From contig JAQVNR010000001.1 in assembly GCA_028703035.1 (NCBI GenBank), forward strand, positions 1 through 51,925: a stretch of 51,925 nt of DNA, given 5' to 3'. Source of the DNA: Bacilli bacterium. GTDB lineage: Bacteria > Bacillota_I > Bacilli_A > RF39 > UBA660. Both the position numbers and the translations under genes were made by a program. Under the pieces are notes generated by a model, which was not told the DNA's origin, ran no database searches, and worked only from the letters and a program-made list of their open reading frames with translations. Of this stretch, positions 49,354 through 51,925 are shown piece by piece. The first letter of the stretch is position 1; every line of letters begins with the position of its first letter.

Positions 49354-50512
49354 ATGTTAAAGGGAAATATTTAATAAGAAAAGAGTACTTAAATAGTTTA
49401 ATAGCAGCTAAAGATAAAGATATCATAAAAGTTGTTACTGGTATTAGATTGTAATAAATTTAGAAGATATAGATTTTCGATTTTTTAACTGATTATAAAA
49501 AACTTTATGAATATGTTAAAGAAAGATTAGTTCCGGATAAAAAAAATTATGTTTTTTTAGATGAAGTTCAAATAATAAATAATTTTGAAAAAGCTTGTGA
49601 TAGTCTTTATATAAAAGAAAATGTAGATTTATATATAACCGGATCAAATGCTTATCTTTTATCAGGAGAGCTTGCAACACTTCTTTCCGGTAGATATATA
49701 GAAATAAAAATGCTTCCATTTTCTTTTAAAGAATATTGTGATTGGTATGAAGAAAGAGATGAATCTTCACTTAATTTAAAAACAAAAGAAGATTTATATA
49801 ATGATTATGTTTATAAAAGTTCTCTTCCATATGTATCTGGATTAAAAACTAATCAAGAAGTAAAACAGTTTCTAGATGGAGTATGCGATTCCATATATAT
49901 AAAAGACGTTATGACTAGGAAAAAAATAACTGATATAGCAACACTGCAAAATATATCAAAGTTTATGTTTGATAACGGAGGCAATATAAGTTCATCTAAT
50001 AATATTGCAGAAACTATGACCAGTAATGGGAAAGATATATCTTATCATACAGCCCACAAATATTTGTCTGCCCTCACAGAAGCTTTCCTATTTTATAAAT
50101 GTGAAAGATATGATATTAAAGGTAAAGAGATATTAAAAACAGGTGAAAATTATTATGCTACTGATATAGGAATGTGATATAACTTGTTTGGTAGAAAAGA
50201 TATAGACTTAGGTCATGTGCTAGAAAATGTTGTTTATTTTGAATTATCAGAAGAGGATACAAAGTATATATAGGTAAAGTAGATGGTAGTGTTGTTGACT
50301 TTGTAGCAATAGGAGAATATGGAGAAGAATACTATCAAGTAGCTTATTCAGTAGTAGAAAAAAAGACCCTAGAAAGATAAATAAAGAGTCCTAATTTAAT
50401 AAAAGATCATAATCCTAAATATTTATTAACTATGGATAAAGGGCCAATAATATCATATAACGGAATCAAAAAAATATATGTCTTAGATTGGTTATTAGGC
50501 ATAACAGAATAA
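49354..50512 (+). pseudogene. broken DUF4143 ATPase gene
   Basis: An AAA_14/DUF4143 gene with many lesions. An early frameshift follows the ATG; the first domain reads KEYLNSLIAAKDKDIIKVVT then GIRL and stops where Walker A should be, so the P-loop has been deleted. The middle is long and open (YVFLDEVQIINNFEKACDSL, ITGSNAYLLSGELATLLSGR, TGENYYATDIGM), then TGA 50174-50176 occurs where the family has Arg. The tail DHNPKYLLTMDKGPIISYNG and VLDWLLGITE is kept, nearly identical to the fragment at 22292. It sits in the middle of the rimM-trmD-rplS neighbourhood. Not functional. Confidence 0.8.
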
Positions 50513-50521
50513 TTAAGGGGC

Positions 50522-50550
50522 TTGAACATGTCAAAATGATATGCTATAAT
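50522..50550 (+). promoter_or_regulatory. promoter of rplS
   Basis: TTGAAC (50522-50527), 17-base spacer, TATAAT (50545-50550) with extended TGc. A strong promoter suited to a ribosomal protein gene. Confidence 0.75.
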
Positions 50551-50556
50551 CATTTT

Positions 50557-50633
50557 GCTTGTTAAAAGCCATTGTAATCCGCTTAGATACTAATGATTAT
50601 AATAGATTATATTGCAGAAAGGATGCGTTTTTA
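50557..50633 (+). ncRNA. possible L19 mRNA leader
   Basis: The leader of about 75 bases between the promoter and rplS contains TTGTAATC and GATTATATTGCAG, which can pair as part of a hairpin. Short L19 leader structures are known before rplS in Bacillota. I cannot confirm the consensus by eye, so this is tentative. Confidence 0.3.
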
Positions 50634-50981
50634 ATGAATGAACTAATTAAGAAAATTGATGCAAAACAAATTAAACCAGATACACCAGAATTTAGAGTAG
50701 GTGATACTGTAAAAGTAGATGTTTGGATCAAAGAAGGAAAAAAAGAAAGAATCCAAGCCTTTGAAGGATTAGTAATATCTAAAAAAGGTGGCTCAGTATC
50801 TGAATCATTTACTGTTAGAAAAAAAAGTGGAAGTGTTGTAGTAAAAAGAACATTCAAAGTTAACAGCCCACTAGTTGATAAAATAACAGTAATAAAAAAA
50901 GGATATGTGAGAAGAGTAAAATTAAACTTCTTAGACAAAATGAGAAAAGAATACAAAGTAAAAGAAAGAAGTGGAAATTAA
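50634..50981 (+). CDS. rplS: 50S ribosomal protein L19
   Basis: A 115-residue bL19, located at the 30S-50S interface. It has the usual NELIKKIDAKQIKPDTPEF start, GDTVKVDVWIKEGKKERIQA, FEGLVISKKGGSVSESFTVR and a basic end KRTFKVNSPLVDKITVIKKG, YVRRVKLNFL. I start at 50634, after AAAGGATG, rather than an in-frame ATG or TTG 25 codons upstream that lies inside the promoter leader. A perfect terminator follows. It is separated from trmD by a broken ATPase gene, which must be a recent insertion between otherwise classic neighbours. Confidence 0.96.
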   Translation: MNELIKKIDAKQIKPDTPEFRVGDTVKVDVWIKEGKKERIQAFEGLVISKKGGSVSESFTVRKKSGSVVVKRTFKVNSPLVDKITVIKKGYVRRVKLNFLDKMRKEYKVKERSGN

Positions 50982-51006
50982 GCCTTGAAAAAAGGCTTTT
51001 TTTTTT
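50980..51006 (+). terminator. terminator after rplS
   Basis: AAGCCTT (50980-50986) with AAGGCTT, a GAAAA-type loop, then a run of at least eight Ts. Confidence 0.8.
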
Positions 51007-51007
51007 A

Positions 51008-51013
51008 TATACT
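51008..51013 (+). promoter_or_regulatory. -10 box giving a probably leaderless mRNA
   Basis: TATACT ends six bases before the ATG at 51020, and it directly follows the T run of the rplS terminator. The string TATACTTAAAGTATG is identical to that in front of the xer gene at 17367. Confidence 0.5.
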
Positions 51014-51019
51014 TAAAGT

Positions 51020-51925
51020 ATGAAAAAGATAGATAGTAAGTCAAAAAAAATTTTGATAATTTTAACCCCCATAGTACTATTAGTATTAGTACTAAGTATT
51101 TCTTATGCCTACTGGAGAATTAGTAAAACACAAAGTGGAATCAATAAACTAGATATTCTAGATTGCTTAGAAATAACATTAACAGATTTAAGTAACGCTA
51201 TAAACTTAGAAGGAGATTACCCTATACCAGACTCAGAAGGTATGGAGAAAGAGCCATATATATTTAAAGTTACTAATAACTGCAATGTATATGCAGAACT
51301 TGATATTAACTTAGAAGTATTATCATCATCAACTTTAAGTCCATCATATGTAAAAGCAGCACTTGATACCAAAATAAATAAACTAAGCTCTTATCCAGGT
51401 GCAACACCTACAATAGCTGGAGCAACTAGTTTTAAACTAATAGAAGGAGTAAGCCTATTTCCAAATGATTCAGAAGAATTTAGTTTAAGAATGTGGGTAG
51501 ATGAGGCAACAACTACAGCTCAGGGTGCTAACAAAACTTTCCAGTCAAAAATAACAGTAGGATCATCAATTGTAACAATGCCAGTAAATTTAACAATAAA
51601 AATGCCAACCACCCCATCAAAATCATATAATACAAACTTTTCAGGTGCTACGTGGAATTATAAACTAGGGGGTATTACAATAAACTCACTAGATAGTACT
51701 GATCAGAAGATAAACTTAACTAGTAAAACTGAAACTACAGAAAACCTAGCAGCTTATATAATGAGTTTAACAGATGATGATGGTGTATATGCTGAAGCGA
51801 TGTCGTATGTTGTAGGTGATATTCAATATGATGCAACAGATTATCGTTATGAAGGAGAAAACCCAGATAACTGGTTAATGTTTAATAATGAACTCTGGCG
51901 AATAATTGGTGTGTTTGATGAAAGT
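51020..51925 (+). CDS. secreted or membrane-anchored surface protein, cut by the window end
   Basis: An open frame of 302 codons running off the window. It begins MKKIDSKSKKILIILTPIVL followed by LLVLVLSISYAYWRIS, a signal peptide or anchor of the SipW/TasA-like 'SYAYW' style seen in many Bacillota surface proteins. The outer part has a beta-rich section with two cysteines (DCLEITL and NNCNVYAEL). The last part reads MSYVVGDIQYDATDYRY and NWLMFNNELWRIIGVFDES; the 'FNNELWRIIGVF' motif is common in large secreted repeat proteins of gut Bacilli. It has no SD, and the ATG coincides with the predicted transcription start. Full function is unknown because the 3' end is missing. Confidence 0.7.
   Translation, partial: MKKIDSKSKKILIILTPIVLLVLVLSISYAYWRISKTQSGINKLDILDCLEITLTDLSNAINLEGDYPIPDSEGMEKEPYIFKVTNNCNVYAELDINLEVLSSSTLSPSYVKAALDTKINKLSSYPGATPTIAGATSFKLIEGVSLFPNDSEEFSLRMWVDEATTTAQGANKTFQSKITVGSSIVTMPVNLTIKMPTTPSKSYNTNFSGATWNYKLGGITINSLDSTDQKINLTSKTETTENLAAYIMSLTDDDGVYAEAMSYVVGDIQYDATDYRYEGENPDNWLMFNNELWRIIGVFDES

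Overview
The window is AT-rich and looks like chromosome from a low-GC Bacillota (Bacilli-type) bacterium, probably an uncultivated gut lineage. The support is gene content: RecU beside a class A penicillin-binding protein, YsxC, DnaD, a 74-residue GerE, SpoIIIAH, a GerMN-domain protein, pyruvate phosphate dikinase, and the rimM-trmD-rplS group. Shine-Dalgarno sites are strong, and many promoters have an extended -10 (TGnTATAAT-like) with a short leader. UGA is a normal stop: it ends the Clp-like gene, cca, the alpha/beta hydrolase and murF, and Trp is TGG. Because gerE, spoIIIAH and gerM are present, the lineage is or recently was spore-forming.

Layout. 0.1-9.7 kb: a Ham1-type pyrophosphatase, a truncated aminotransferase, a one-ring Clp-like ATPase, small membrane proteins, signal peptidase I, and a large Ig-like surface protein interrupted by two in-frame stops. 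9.7-15.3 kb: tRNA-Met followed by a genomic island with a type IIS restriction-modification system (two methyltransferases and an AlwI-like endonuclease) and a Bro-N remnant; part of the tRNA 3' end is repeated at 10183. 15.3-21.7 kb: MBL hydrolase, cadherin-like surface protein, Xer recombinase, ppdK. 21.7-24.1 kb: pseudogene debris and an intact DUF4143 ATPase. 24.1-25.9 kb, minus strand: spoIIIAH, gerE, gerM. 26.0-29.2 kb: a bacteriocin-type locus with a C39-peptidase ABC exporter, two double-glycine peptides, an orphan 108-residue protein and a decayed peptide copy, all preceded by a 29-bp perfect inverted repeat around 260 bp that resembles an invertible switch. 29.2-36.4 kb: housekeeping genes (cca, dnaD, nth, csp, PBP1, recU, ysxC) and a pilin. 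36.4-37.2 kb: a type III toxin-antitoxin locus with three 37-nt repeats, a terminator and toxN. 37.2-45 kb: a tightly packed run from der to ddl, including murF, then a GDPD-like protein that has lost catalytic residues. 45-51.9 kb: three broken genes interleaved with rimM-trmD, rplS and a partial surface protein at the window edge.

The main points of interest are the bacteriocin locus with its putative phase switch and unannotated peptides, the RNA antitoxin in front of toxN, the twice-interrupted surface protein, an apparent AUA start on a hydrolase gene, and two genes whose start codon falls where transcription should begin. All functional calls come from reading motifs by eye; no database search was possible.
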